From Hymenobacter negativus (lineage in GTDB: Bacteria; Bacteroidota; Bacteroidia; Cytophagales; Hymenobacteraceae): a stretch of 64,000 nt of DNA. Each line of letters starts with the position of its first letter. The stretch's first letter is position 1. The translations under genes and the position numbers were made by a program. The stretch lies in NCBI RefSeq assembly GCF_016056375.1, contig NZ_JAEDAE010000001.1, positions 744,001 to 808,000 of the forward strand, written 5' to 3'. Below the pieces are notes generated by a model. It searched no databases. It was given only the letters and a program-made list of their open reading frames with translations, and was not told the DNA's origin. This document shows positions 52,283-60,776 of this stretch, in pieces.

Positions 52283-54109
52283 CTATTCAGCCAAATGCCA
52301 ATAGGAGGGAAGTGCCCCCGCCGCGCTGGCCGAATCGGCTACGGCCGGGTTGAGCCGGTAGATATCAACCTGCTCGTTATGAAAAACGGGGGGGAAGGCA
52401 AAACGGGGCTGAAACCAGCCGTGCAAATCCGGGAAGGCCAGCACGTAGGTGTAGCTAATGCCCGGCTGCGGGAAGTGGTCGATGAGCCAAAGTTGGCCTG
52501 GGCGCTCCGAGTGCAGGTACATGCGCACGAAGAGGCTGTGGGTTGATTCGGGGATGAGCGTGGGCGCTTTGGGGTGCTGGTCGAGCCACAGAAAGGCCTG
52601 GTACAATGCTTCGTTGCGGCGGCGCGGGCGCTGGTTGTCGCGCCAGAGGCTGTTGATTTCGTAGCTGAACCAGAGCACCGCCACCACACTCAGGGCCGGG
52701 CGCAGCCACTGTTGCCAGGCTTTCGGGGTCACCTGCAAAAGCCAATCAATCACCAGCGCCAGTAGCAGGAAGAAAAAAAACGCCTTGTATAGCACGGCAC
52801 GGCCGGGGGCGAATACGCGTTGTACCGCCATCATGGCGTAGGGAAAGGCCATGAACCATATTGCCGCCGGTACCAGCCTGCGCCAGAGCTGCTGTTGCGC
52901 GGTGGGCCATTGTGGCACCCGTCGCCTGAGCAACAGCACCGCCGCCAACACGACCAGTACCAGCAGCCCGCCAATCTTCGCCTGACCTGCAAGGAATCCT
53001 TCGGTTTCCCACAGGTACGCCGGCAGACCGCGCCAGAATGTCCCGAATGTCTTCGGAGCCACGAAGCCATTGCCAAAGAAAATGGCTGGCCCCGACACGA
53101 AGAGCAGCGGCGAATAAAGTAGCAGGCTGCCCGTCACTACCACCGCGCCGGAGACGGCTAGTACCGCAATGCGCGTCCAGCTGCGCTGGCGCAAACAGGA
53201 GAAACCCAGCCACGAAAAAGCCGACCCCAGCACCAACGCAAACGTGGGCACCGTGTAGAGGCCCAGCACGCCGCCCACCATCAGGCCGGTCCAGGCGGCA
53301 CGGGGCTGGCGCGTGCCATTTACCAGGGCCAGAGACGCGAAGAAGGCCACTACCGCCATCAGCGTCAGCAGCCAGTAGCCCCGGCCCACGGCCACATGGT
53401 ACAGGCTAAGCTGGGCCAGGCTGAACAGCAGCGTGCTCAGCCACGCCACCCGAAAGCTGGCCCGCGCCCATAGCAGGCCCAGAAAGAGTAGCATAGTGGC
53501 CACCGTGGCCGCCAGTATCACCGGCAGACGCATGGTGAACCAAAACCCAGGAGTCAGATGATAAAACACCCAGCTAATGGTGTTGGACAGCACATGATTA
53601 TTAGGAACCGGATAGTAAGCCGAAACGGCCAGCAGGCTCTTACTGGCAAACATTTCGTAAGAAGGCACGTCGTCGTAGCCCGGCGTCACGGCCGGTAAGC
53701 TGATGAGAAACCGGAAAGCCGTAAGTGCGAGCAGGAGCAGGGCCGCTCCGCGCCGCTGTGCAGTGGGCAAGGCCGCGAAAGCACGCCGCAACCCCGCGAT
53801 TACGGAGCGCAGTTCACGCATCAACTGACGGCCCTCAATGCGGCCACGGGACGAATTAATCCAAGTGCCGGCCAGTAAGCCGAACAATACTGCTACGCCC
53901 GCCAGCAGTTGCCTGGCGCGGGAATATTCATCGGCCGAAAAAATCCGGATGCGCCATTTATAAAACGGAAAAATGGCGTCGAGCTGCCGCGCCTCGGTCC
54001 AGCTGGAGCTGTGCATTACCAGCGCCGCGTAACCCGCGCACAAGGCCAGCATTCCCACCGATAATATGCCAAAAAAGCGTGCTCCCGGCTGCTTTGCCTG
54101 CGGACTCAT
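52283..54109 (-). CDS. GT-C-like polytopic membrane protein (probable glycosyltransferase)
   Basis: 608 aa, about 11-13 membrane helices. The loop TPGYDDVPSYEMFASKSLLA, with acidic residues after a first luminal turn, and VPNNHVLSNTISWVFYHLTP resemble GT-C (PMT/ArnT-like) enzymes that use polyprenyl-phosphate sugars. Soluble C-terminal tail (about 510-608). No exact family. It overlaps the maf gene by 4 bases (ATGA-type), so it is cotranscribed with maf and the DUF1015 gene. Confidence 0.75.
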   Translation of the reverse strand: MSPQAKQPGARFFGILSVGMLALCAGYAALVMHSSSWTEARQLDAIFPFYKWRIRIFSADEYSRARQLLAGVAVLFGLLAGTWINSSRGRIEGRQLMRELRSVIAGLRRAFAALPTAQRRGAALLLLALTAFRFLISLPAVTPGYDDVPSYEMFASKSLLAVSAYYPVPNNHVLSNTISWVFYHLTPGFWFTMRLPVILAATVATMLLFLGLLWARASFRVAWLSTLLFSLAQLSLYHVAVGRGYWLLTLMAVVAFFASLALVNGTRQPRAAWTGLMVGGVLGLYTVPTFALVLGSAFSWLGFSCLRQRSWTRIAVLAVSGAVVVTGSLLLYSPLLFVSGPAIFFGNGFVAPKTFGTFWRGLPAYLWETEGFLAGQAKIGGLLVLVVLAAVLLLRRRVPQWPTAQQQLWRRLVPAAIWFMAFPYAMMAVQRVFAPGRAVLYKAFFFFLLLALVIDWLLQVTPKAWQQWLRPALSVVAVLWFSYEINSLWRDNQRPRRRNEALYQAFLWLDQHPKAPTLIPESTHSLFVRMYLHSERPGQLWLIDHFPQPGISYTYVLAFPDLHGWFQPRFAFPPVFHNEQVDIYRLNPAVADSASAAGALPSYWHLAE

Positions 54110-54696
54110 CGCAGCTGCGCATTGCCAGGCAGAGCGCCCAAGGCTTCCAGCTCTGCCCAGACGCGGTGCGTGGGCAGGCCCATCACGTTGAAGTAAGAGC
54201 CTTCGAGTCGGGTGATGGCGGCCATGCCCAGCCAGTCCTGCGCGCCGTAGGAGCCGGCCTTGTCATAGGGCTGGCAGGTGTCGATGTAGTAGCCGATTTC
54301 GGCCGGGCTCAGCGCGCGGAAGTGCACGGTGGTCTGGTCCGAGAACACGACCTGGCGGCCGTCGCCGGCCAGCAGGCACACGCCTGTGAATACGTCGTGG
54401 GCGCGGCCCTGCAGACGGGTGAGCATGGCGGTGGCTTCGGCGCGGTCGGCGGGCTTGTTGAGTACGTCGTTTTCGAGGCAGACGATGGTATCGGCCGTGA
54501 TGACCAGCTCATCCTGGGCCAGGTCGGGGGCGTAGGCGGCGGCTTTGTGGGCGGCGAGGTATTCGGCTACTTCGGCCCGGCGCAGGTGGGCGGGAAAGTC
54601 CTCGTCGACTTCGCGCAGCCGGATTTTGTAGGGCAGGCCCATGTCCGTCAGCAGCTGGCGGCGGCGGGGCGAGTTGGAAGCTAGAACGAGTTTCAC
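54106..54696 (-). CDS. maf: Maf-family nucleoside triphosphate pyrophosphatase
   Basis: 196 aa. Hydrolyses dTTP/UTP or modified nucleotides to the monophosphate. The signature LVLASNSPRRRQLLTDMGLP at the start, ADTIVCLENDVLNKPADRAE, and VFTGVCLLAGDG are present. Soluble. Starts overlap by 4 bases with DUF1015 upstream and the GT-C-like gene downstream, so the three form a coupled run. Confidence 0.95.
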   Translation of the reverse strand: MKLVLASNSPRRRQLLTDMGLPYKIRLREVDEDFPAHLRRAEVAEYLAAHKAAAYAPDLAQDELVITADTIVCLENDVLNKPADRAEATAMLTRLQGRAHDVFTGVCLLAGDGRQVVFSDQTTVHFRALSPAEIGYYIDTCQPYDKAGSYGAQDWLGMAAITRLEGSYFNVMGLPTHRVWAELEALGALPGNAQLR

Positions 54697-56021
54697 GCGG
54701 GATTGGCCTGGAAATGCTCGGCGAAGGCGTTGCCAGCTTCCTCATCGGCAATGCTGCTGAAAAGGAAACCGCCAATGGTTTTGGGATAGAAAAAAGTTGA
54801 TTTCGGGGGCATCACGGCTCCGGAATGGCACACCGCTTCCACTTCGGCCATGGTCACCTCGTTCACGATGAGTGCCGCCCGGGCTTCGCCGCGGTCCACG
54901 CGCTGCAGGCATTCGGTGAAGTTGCGCACATAGGCCACGCCCGGCCACGCCCGCTGCGCATCCGGCCCCACAATGCCCAGCACTTTTTCCAGCACGAAAA
55001 AGTGCAGGACCGTCAAGTCGAGGGCCTTTACTTCTTCGGTCGTGTCCCAATTCAGCTGCGCGTGAACCTCAGGCCGAAGCCGGATTTTGAACGCCTCGCC
55101 CTCAATGTACAAGCCGAAAGCCCACTGCTTGCCCGCAATGATTTCGGGCAGGCCGCTGGCATCTTCAATGGGCAGCACCGTGAAATAGGGAGCCAGCCGG
55201 TCCAGCAGCTCACCGGGGCTCGGGTTGCCGGGCAGGTCCAGCAGCAGGCGGTGGGTAGGCAGAATGCGCAGGTCGTCGGCTGCGGCGTTGGTAAGGTACA
55301 TGAGGTGGTAGTTCCAGGGCTCGCGGCCGGTGGCATGGCCCTCAGCGGCCAGCTCGCGGGCCTGGCGGTAGGCCAACGAGCCTTCGTAGCGGTGGTGGCC
55401 GTCGGCCAGAATCACCTCGCGGCGGGCCAGCACCTCCTGAAACCGCCGGATAACGGCCGCGTCCTGAATTACGGCCAGCACGTCGCGGGCGCCCTGGTAG
55501 TCTTCCTCGGTTTCCACCAGCGGCGAAAGCATGGCTTCGTCCAGGTAGGCTTCCAGCTCAAAATCCTCGTCGCGGTACAGCCCGTGCGTGGCGCTGGTCT
55601 GGAACTGGGTGCGGGCCAGTAGCTCGGCCCGGTCGTTCACCGAAGCGGGCAGCGTGTTTTCGTGGCGCAACACCACGTTCTCGTCCCAGTCATAAGCCCG
55701 AATGTGGCACATGAAGCCCTTGCGGCAATATTGGCGGGGGCTGCCGGGCAGCTGGAAATACTGGTAATAGACGTAAATACCGGGCAGTTCGTCCTGCCTT
55801 AGCACGCCGCTGGCTTCCCACTCACGCAGCCGTACTAGCGCTTCCTCGGCTGGGTCATCGCCCCGGGGCACCGACAGGTGAATGGAATTAAGCGGGTTGC
55901 GGTAAAGCGCTTCCCGCTGCTTTGCCGATACCACATCGAACAGCGGCGAAACGTAAGCGTCTATGTTGGCGCTAAGCACGGCGTTGTAGCGCCAGCCGCG
56001 CAGGGGTTGAATTTCAGCCAA
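54693..56021 (-). CDS. DUF1015 family protein
   Basis: 442 aa. Opening LRGWRYNAVLSANIDAYVSP with PLFDVVSAKQREAL, the LADGHHRYEGSLAYRQ region, and KSTFFYPKTIGGFLF at the end match DUF1015 (COG4198), a conserved family of unknown function found in Bacteroidota and other phyla. Soluble, no signal. It heads a run with maf and the GT-C-like gene by 4-base overlap. A large perfect inverted repeat lies just upstream. Confidence 0.92.
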   Translation of the reverse strand: MAEIQPLRGWRYNAVLSANIDAYVSPLFDVVSAKQREALYRNPLNSIHLSVPRGDDPAEEALVRLREWEASGVLRQDELPGIYVYYQYFQLPGSPRQYCRKGFMCHIRAYDWDENVVLRHENTLPASVNDRAELLARTQFQTSATHGLYRDEDFELEAYLDEAMLSPLVETEEDYQGARDVLAVIQDAAVIRRFQEVLARREVILADGHHRYEGSLAYRQARELAAEGHATGREPWNYHLMYLTNAAADDLRILPTHRLLLDLPGNPSPGELLDRLAPYFTVLPIEDASGLPEIIAGKQWAFGLYIEGEAFKIRLRPEVHAQLNWDTTEEVKALDLTVLHFFVLEKVLGIVGPDAQRAWPGVAYVRNFTECLQRVDRGEARAALIVNEVTMAEVEAVCHSGAVMPPKSTFFYPKTIGGFLFSSIADEEAGNAFAEHFQANPA

Positions 56022-56026
56022 GGGTG

Positions 56027-56146
56027 TTCATTTAACAATTAACATTTATCATTTAACACGCTAACAATCATCATTTACATTTTCGCTCGATGCCCGCTAT
56101 TCGCAGTGTTCGACTGTTAAATGATAAATGTTAATTGTTAAATGAA
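56027..56146. repeat. Perfect inverted repeat, 32-bp arms, of the CATTTAACAATTAACATTT type
   Basis: Arms 56027-56058 and 56115-56146 are exact reverse complements (32 bases) around a 56-base spacer. The left arm shares 30 identical bases with the tolC-adaptor repeat at 47826. It fills the gap between pdxH and the DUF1015 gene. Confidence 0.95.
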
Positions 56147-56149
56147 ATT

Positions 56150-56800
56150 TCACGGGGCCAGGCGGCTGCGTTTCCACGTCGCACCTTCCAGCTCATACAC
56201 GATGCGGTCGTGCAGGCGGCTGGGCCGGCCCTGCCATAGCTCCAGCCGCGTGGGGCGCAGGATGTAGCCGCCCCAGTGGGCAGGGCGCGGCAGCGTGTCT
56301 TGCGCACCAAATTCTTCGGCTACGGCTTCTTCGCGGGCTTCCAGCTCTTCGCGACTGCCGATTACCTGGCTTTGCGGCGAGGCCCAGGCCCCGATTTGGC
56401 TGCTGCGCGGCCGGCTCTGGAAATATTCGGTCGACATTGTTTCCGGGGCTTTTTCCACGCGGCCTTCCACGCGCACCTGCCGTTCCAAGCCGGGCCAGAA
56501 GAAGTTGAGCGCCGCCAGCGGCTGCGCGGTCAGCTCATGGCCCTTGCGCGAGTCGTAGTTGGTGTAAAACAAAAATCCGGCATCATCCGGCAGCCCTTTC
56601 AGTAGCACCACGCGCGACGACGGCTGCCCGGCGGCTGACACCGTGCTCACGGTCATAGCCGTGGGCTCGTCGACCTGAGCGGCCAAGGCCTCCTCCAGCC
56701 ACGCGCGGAACTGCGGCACGGCCTCGGGCAGCACATCGGCTTCGGAAAGGGTTCGTTGGGCGTAGGTTTTGCGCAGGTCGGCAAGGTGCGGGTCAATCAT
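56150..56800 (-). CDS. pdxH: Pyridoxamine/pyridoxine 5'-phosphate oxidase
   Basis: 216 aa. FMN enzyme that forms pyridoxal 5'-phosphate. Conserved: AMTVSTVSAAGQPSSRVVLL, GFLFYTNYDSRKGHELT, RQVRVEGRVEKAPETMSTEY, FQSRPRSSQIGAWAS, and the C-terminal PTRLELWQGRPSRLHDRIVY. Starts at ATG 56800 with a normal length. Stands alone; the large repeat follows its stop. Confidence 0.96.
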   Translation of the reverse strand: MIDPHLADLRKTYAQRTLSEADVLPEAVPQFRAWLEEALAAQVDEPTAMTVSTVSAAGQPSSRVVLLKGLPDDAGFLFYTNYDSRKGHELTAQPLAALNFFWPGLERQVRVEGRVEKAPETMSTEYFQSRPRSSQIGAWASPQSQVIGSREELEAREEAVAEEFGAQDTLPRPAHWGGYILRPTRLELWQGRPSRLHDRIVYELEGATWKRSRLAP

Positions 56801-57052
56801 GAGCTAGGGTTAGCGGAGGCAGGAGCGGGAAACTAATTATAAGCATTAGGCAACCGCCGTGGCGGTGGTTTCGCGTAGAAGTGAGAGGAACATTTTTCTG
56901 CGAAAGGCAGTCTTACTTATGCTGCCAGTGCGGTTGCCGGGGCCTTGCAGGCGCAAGATACGAACCCGCGCAAGGCAAGGCAGCCCGTGTGAGTGCACCC
57001 GCCACCGGCTGCTGCGTCTCCTTTATTCCTCATTCTTCAAATTCTTCTGGTC

Positions 57053-57607
57053 ATGCGGCCCGGTACTCTGCTCATCTCCAAGCCCTTTCTCGGCGACCCC
57101 AATTTCGAGCGCAGCGTGATTCTGCTCTGCCGCGACGAACCTACTGACGGCTCCTTCGGCCTCGTGCTGAACCGCGCCACCAGCCTCGTGCTCGACGACG
57201 TGCTCGACCTGCCGCCCGAAGCCACGGCCGCCGCCATGGTGCCCATCTACGTGGGCGGCCCCGTCGAGCCCAACACCTTGCACTACCTGCACCGCCGGGC
57301 CGACCTGCCCGGCGCCACCGCCCTGGGCCAGGAAGTGTACTGGGGCGGCGACTTTGAAATCCTGCTCGGGCTGCTGGGCAGCGGAGCCGTGGCGGCCGAT
57401 GAGGTGCGTCTATTTGCCGGGTATTCGGGGTGGTCGGCGGGCCAGCTGGCAGGCGAAATGCAGGGGCAGAGTTGGATACGGCACCCCGCAAGCGCCGGGA
57501 AAGTGTTTACTTTGGCATCTGATGCGTTCTGGCGGGAAATTCTGCGGGAAAAAGGCGGCAAATTCAAAGTGCTGGCCAATTATCCCGTCGACCCTCGCCT
57601 GAACTGA
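57053..57607 (+). CDS. YqgE/AlgH family protein
   Basis: 184 aa from ATG 57053; the frame is open to 56993 but the added residues are not conserved. Opening RPGTLLISKPFLGDPNFERS is diagnostic, then DGSFGLVLNRATS, VYVGGPVEPNTLHYLH-like PIYVGGPVEPNTLHYLH, and the C-terminal FAGYSGWSAGQLAGEM. A conserved family of unknown role in many bacteria (COG1678). The 250-base gap before it holds no gene that I could support. Confidence 0.93.
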   Translation: MRPGTLLISKPFLGDPNFERSVILLCRDEPTDGSFGLVLNRATSLVLDDVLDLPPEATAAAMVPIYVGGPVEPNTLHYLHRRADLPGATALGQEVYWGGDFEILLGLLGSGAVAADEVRLFAGYSGWSAGQLAGEMQGQSWIRHPASAGKVFTLASDAFWREILREKGGKFKVLANYPVDPRLN

Positions 57608-57697
57608 TGCAGGTTTTGCCCGAACACTTGTTTTATTCCCACTTTTTTTTGCTCTCTCCTCTGGCCCCCGATTCAGGGCTGGCTTTTACGAAGTTTT

Positions 57698-60166
57698 ATG
57701 GCTGCTGAAGAAAACCCCACTGCCCCGCTCGCCGGTGGCCCCGACCCGGCCGCCGAGGACCGGATGTCCATTTTGCAACGCCGTTTGGCCGAGATTCAGA
57801 GCAAATCGGCTCCGGCTGCCCCGGCGGCTGATGCTGCGCCCTCGGCTACGCCCACGCCCAACGCGGCCGGCGAAACCCAGGTAGAACTGCCCGCCCAGGG
57901 CACGCCTGATTTGGCCGCTGGCCAGCCCGATGGTGCCGGCACCGCCGAAGCACCCGCCGCGGCCGTAATCACCACCGACCTGGGCAGCACCGCGCCCGCA
58001 CCCGGCACCCCAGAAGCCGCCGCTGCCGCCGAAACCGCTCAGCACGTTCCCGATTCGGTAACGGTTGATGGCAGCGACATTTCGGCCCCGCAGGCCCGGG
58101 CCGTGGCGCACTACGGCGAAGAAATGGCTACCACGCCCAATCCGGATGCGTTGCCTGCCGCCGAGCACATCGACAGCGCCACCCCCGCGCCCATTGCCGA
58201 CCCCGAAACGCTGAGTGGCCCGAACACGGCCGCCACCATCGAAAACCAGACTGCCGAGTTGCCTACCGTGGAACTGCACGATGCTCCGGAGCTGGAAGCC
58301 GCCCAGGAGCCGCTGGCCACCCTGCCCACCTCTTCGGAAACGCCGCTGGATGCGGCTCCGGCCGACGTGGCAGCCATTGATGCCGGCGAGGAACCCACTG
58401 GAGTGGAAAGCGAAGGTGCTGCCGAAACCGTGGTTCCCGATTTCACGGCGCTCGACCTGCCCGCTCAGGCCAATTACTTGGTTAGCCTGTTGCGCAGCCC
58501 CAACGCGGGCAAAAACCGCAAGCAGATTTCGGACCTCACCCGCCAATACGAAACCAACGTGGGCCTGGCCCGCACCGCTGCCCGCGAAAAATTTGCGGCC
58601 GGTGGCGAGGGTGCCGAGGCTTTTGCCTTCCAGCAGCCCGAGGGCCAGCAGGAGCTCAATAAGGCCCTGCAGGAGTTCCGCGAGAGCCGTGCCAAAGATG
58701 CCAAAGCCGAGGATGCCAGTCGCGGGGACAATCTCATCAAGAAGAAAGCCCTGCTCGACCAGCTCCGCACCCTAGTGGATGCTGCCGAAACCAAGGACAG
58801 CTCGGCTAAGCTAAAAGCCCTGCAAGCTGAGTGGAAAGCCACCGGCGCCGTGCCGCAGTCCGACAGCCAGGGCATCTGGGATACCTACCACGGCCTGCTC
58901 GACATTTATTACAGCAAGCAGGGCCAGTTCCTGCAAATGAAGGACCTGGACCGCCGCCGCAACCAGGAGGCCAAGGAAGCCCTCATCAAGCGTGCCGAAG
59001 CCCTGGGCTCAGCCCCCGGCATCAACAAGGCTCTCGATGAGCTCACCAAGCTTCACGAGGACTGGAAGAACATCGGCCCCGTGCCCAATGACCAGCGCGA
59101 GCCGCTGTGGCAGCGTTTCATCGCCGCTTCGGATGTGCTGCACCAGCGCCGCAAGGAGTTCGTGGACCAGCGCTCGACCGTAGAGAAAGCTAACCTCGTA
59201 GTGAAGCAGGCCCTGCTGGAGCGCGTGCTGCCTTTCGCCACCTTCGACACCGACCGCGTGAACCTGTGGCGCTCGAAAACCGACGAGCTGCAGGAAATCA
59301 AAACCGAGTGGGAAGCCGCCGGCCTCGTGCCCCGCGCCCAGGCCGATGCCCTGAACAAGCAATACTGGGCCGCTTACAAGGCTTTCTTCAATCGGAAAAA
59401 CGACTTCTTCAAGTCGCTTGATAATGAGAAGTCGGCCAACGTGAAGGCCAAGCAGGCCCTCATCGACCAGGCCGAGGAAGCCGCCAATAACCCCGACGGC
59501 GATGCCGCTCGTCAGGTTATCATCCGGGTGCAGAAGGAGTGGAAAGACGTGGGCCGCGTGCCCGATAAGCTCGCCGATAAGCTCTGGCACCGCTTCCGCG
59601 CTGCCTGCGACGCCGTGTTTGAGCGCCCCAAGCAGGAAGCCCGCGTTCGCGAGGAGAAAGTGCAGCAGTCGTCGGCGGAGCAAACCGCGCACCTCGACAA
59701 AATTGCGGAGCAGGTGAATGCCCTCACCGCCGATGCTCCCGGCTCGCTCGAAGGCTTCCGCGCCATCCTGGCCGGGTGGGCCACCGAGTTCGATGCGAAC
59801 GATGAGCAACCCAACCGTGGCACCGCCGACCGCAGCGAAGAGCAACTACTGTCCCTGCTGGGTAAGTACCTCGACCACGTGCCCGGCCTGAGCTACGCCG
59901 ACCGCGCCGACCTGTTGTTCCAAACCGAAGTGGCGCGCCTCAAGGCCCGTCCGCAGGCCCAGCAGCAACTCACGCGCAAGGAAATGGCCCTGCGCAAAGA
60001 AATCAACGAGTTGGAAAACGACGCGGCCACGCTGCAAACCAACCTCGATTTCTTCGCCCGCTCCAAAAATGCTACCCAGCTCCGTGAGGAGTACCAGGGC
60101 CGCATTGCGGAAGGGCAGAAGCGCATCGAAGCGCTTAAAAAACAGTTGCGGATGATTCGCAGCTAA
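57698..60166 (+). CDS. DUF349-repeat protein
   Basis: 822 aa. The first 235 residues are Ala/Glu/Pro/Thr-rich and probably disordered. From about 240 on, helical DUF349 repeats follow, each with a central Trp/Gly pattern (LQAEWKATGAVPQS, LHEDWKNIGPVPND, IKTEWEAAGLVPRA, VQKEWKDVGRVPDK): at least four copies. The C-terminal 80 residues are a coiled coil (LRKEINELENDAATLQTNL). Function of DUF349 unknown. Terminator follows the stop. Confidence 0.93.
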   Translation: MAAEENPTAPLAGGPDPAAEDRMSILQRRLAEIQSKSAPAAPAADAAPSATPTPNAAGETQVELPAQGTPDLAAGQPDGAGTAEAPAAAVITTDLGSTAPAPGTPEAAAAAETAQHVPDSVTVDGSDISAPQARAVAHYGEEMATTPNPDALPAAEHIDSATPAPIADPETLSGPNTAATIENQTAELPTVELHDAPELEAAQEPLATLPTSSETPLDAAPADVAAIDAGEEPTGVESEGAAETVVPDFTALDLPAQANYLVSLLRSPNAGKNRKQISDLTRQYETNVGLARTAAREKFAAGGEGAEAFAFQQPEGQQELNKALQEFRESRAKDAKAEDASRGDNLIKKKALLDQLRTLVDAAETKDSSAKLKALQAEWKATGAVPQSDSQGIWDTYHGLLDIYYSKQGQFLQMKDLDRRRNQEAKEALIKRAEALGSAPGINKALDELTKLHEDWKNIGPVPNDQREPLWQRFIAASDVLHQRRKEFVDQRSTVEKANLVVKQALLERVLPFATFDTDRVNLWRSKTDELQEIKTEWEAAGLVPRAQADALNKQYWAAYKAFFNRKNDFFKSLDNEKSANVKAKQALIDQAEEAANNPDGDAARQVIIRVQKEWKDVGRVPDKLADKLWHRFRAACDAVFERPKQEARVREEKVQQSSAEQTAHLDKIAEQVNALTADAPGSLEGFRAILAGWATEFDANDEQPNRGTADRSEEQLLSLLGKYLDHVPGLSYADRADLLFQTEVARLKARPQAQQQLTRKEMALRKEINELENDAATLQTNLDFFARSKNATQLREEYQGRIAEGQKRIEALKKQLRMIRS

Positions 60167-60189
60167 TTAGCGCTTCCAAATCCAGAAAT

Positions 60190-60225
60190 GAAGGCCGGCA
60201 TCCACCATGTCGGCCTTCTTTTTTT
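60190..60225 (+). terminator. Terminator after the DUF349 gene
   Basis: GAAGGCCG / CGGCCTTC stem with a 13-base loop and T7 tail. Confidence 0.85.
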
Positions 60226-60268
60226 CGATAAATGTGGCCCAACTGCTGGGAAAGCGGCGGCGGCTGTT

Positions 60269-60276
60269 TACTTTTG
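60269..60276 (+). promoter_or_regulatory. Bacteroidota -7 promoter element for tRNA-Thr
   Basis: TACTTTTG, exact TAnnTTTG match, 12 bases before the tRNA 5' end. Confidence 0.6.
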
Positions 60277-60288
60277 CACCACCAACCC

Positions 60289-60364
60289 GCCGCCTTAGCT
60301 CAGTTGGTAGAGCTTCTGACTTGTAATCAGAGGGTCGTTGGTTCGAGTCCGACAGGCGGCTCCA
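60289..60364 (+). tRNA. tRNA-Thr (anticodon TGT)
   Basis: Full cloverleaf: acceptor GCCGCCT / AGGCGGC, D-arm GCTCAGTTGGTAGAGC, anticodon arm TCTGA-CTTGTAA-TCAGA with TGT at the anticodon, T-arm GTTGGTTCGAGTCCGAC, discriminator T at 60361 and genome-encoded CCA at 60362-60364. Own promoter and terminator, so monocistronic. Confidence 0.97.
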
Positions 60365-60370
60365 CAAGGC

Positions 60371-60409
60371 AAAAGCCCGTTGTAATCCCCGGATTACAAC
60401 GGGCTTTTT
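60371..60409 (+). terminator. Terminator after tRNA-Thr
   Basis: Perfect 18-bp stem AAAAGCCCGTTGTAATCC / GGATTACAACGGGCTTTT with a 2-base loop. Confidence 0.92.
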
Positions 60410-60486
60410 GCTGGGATACTTCCAACAGTTTCCATCATCACTCACCCCACAACAGCCGCGAAGCGCTGTGTTTCCGTAGACAACTT

Positions 60487-60684
60487 ATGGAACCAAATGA
60501 AATGCCCCTGAATCCGGAAGAGCAAGGAACAGCTGACGACCATCTGCTTGAGGACTTGGTTGCCGCAACCAGTGTGTTTAACCCCGACCAGCTGTGGCAA
60601 CGGGAAGTTGAGTTGGAAGCTTTCGATGAACAGGAAACGCTCGGTACCACGAGCCCGGATAGGACTGAACCCCCGGTTATCTGA
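60487..60684 (+). CDS. Small acidic hypothetical protein
   Basis: 65 aa (MEPNEMPLNPEEQGTADDHL start), strongly acidic, with no Cys, no signal and no membrane segment. ATG 60487 lies between two strong terminators, so it has its own transcript. No family recognised. Composition fits a real protein better than chance, but evidence is thin. Confidence 0.5.
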   Translation: MEPNEMPLNPEEQGTADDHLLEDLVAATSVFNPDQLWQREVELEAFDEQETLGTTSPDRTEPPVI

Positions 60685-60708
60685 TTGAGATACGCTTAAA
60701 GCAAAATA

Positions 60709-60749
60709 GCCCTGCCGAAATTATTCAATTTCGGCAGGGCAATTTTTTT
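60709..60749. terminator. Bidirectional terminator between the small acidic protein and the PAP2 gene
   Basis: GCCCTGCCGAAATT / AATTTCGGCAGGGC 14-bp perfect stem with ATTC loop, T7 on the plus strand. Confidence 0.9.
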
Positions 60750-60776
60750 GCCATTGTACCCAGATGAATTCAGCAA

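Noticed and set aside
56859..57147. Two plus-strand open frames before yqgE
   Set aside because: Arg/Cys/Pro-rich translation with no start context, running into yqgE in other phases.
60167..60445. Minus-strand open frame of 92 codons containing SRLSDSNQRPSDYKSEALPT
   Set aside because: It is the antisense translation of the tRNA-Thr gene, a well-known false protein.
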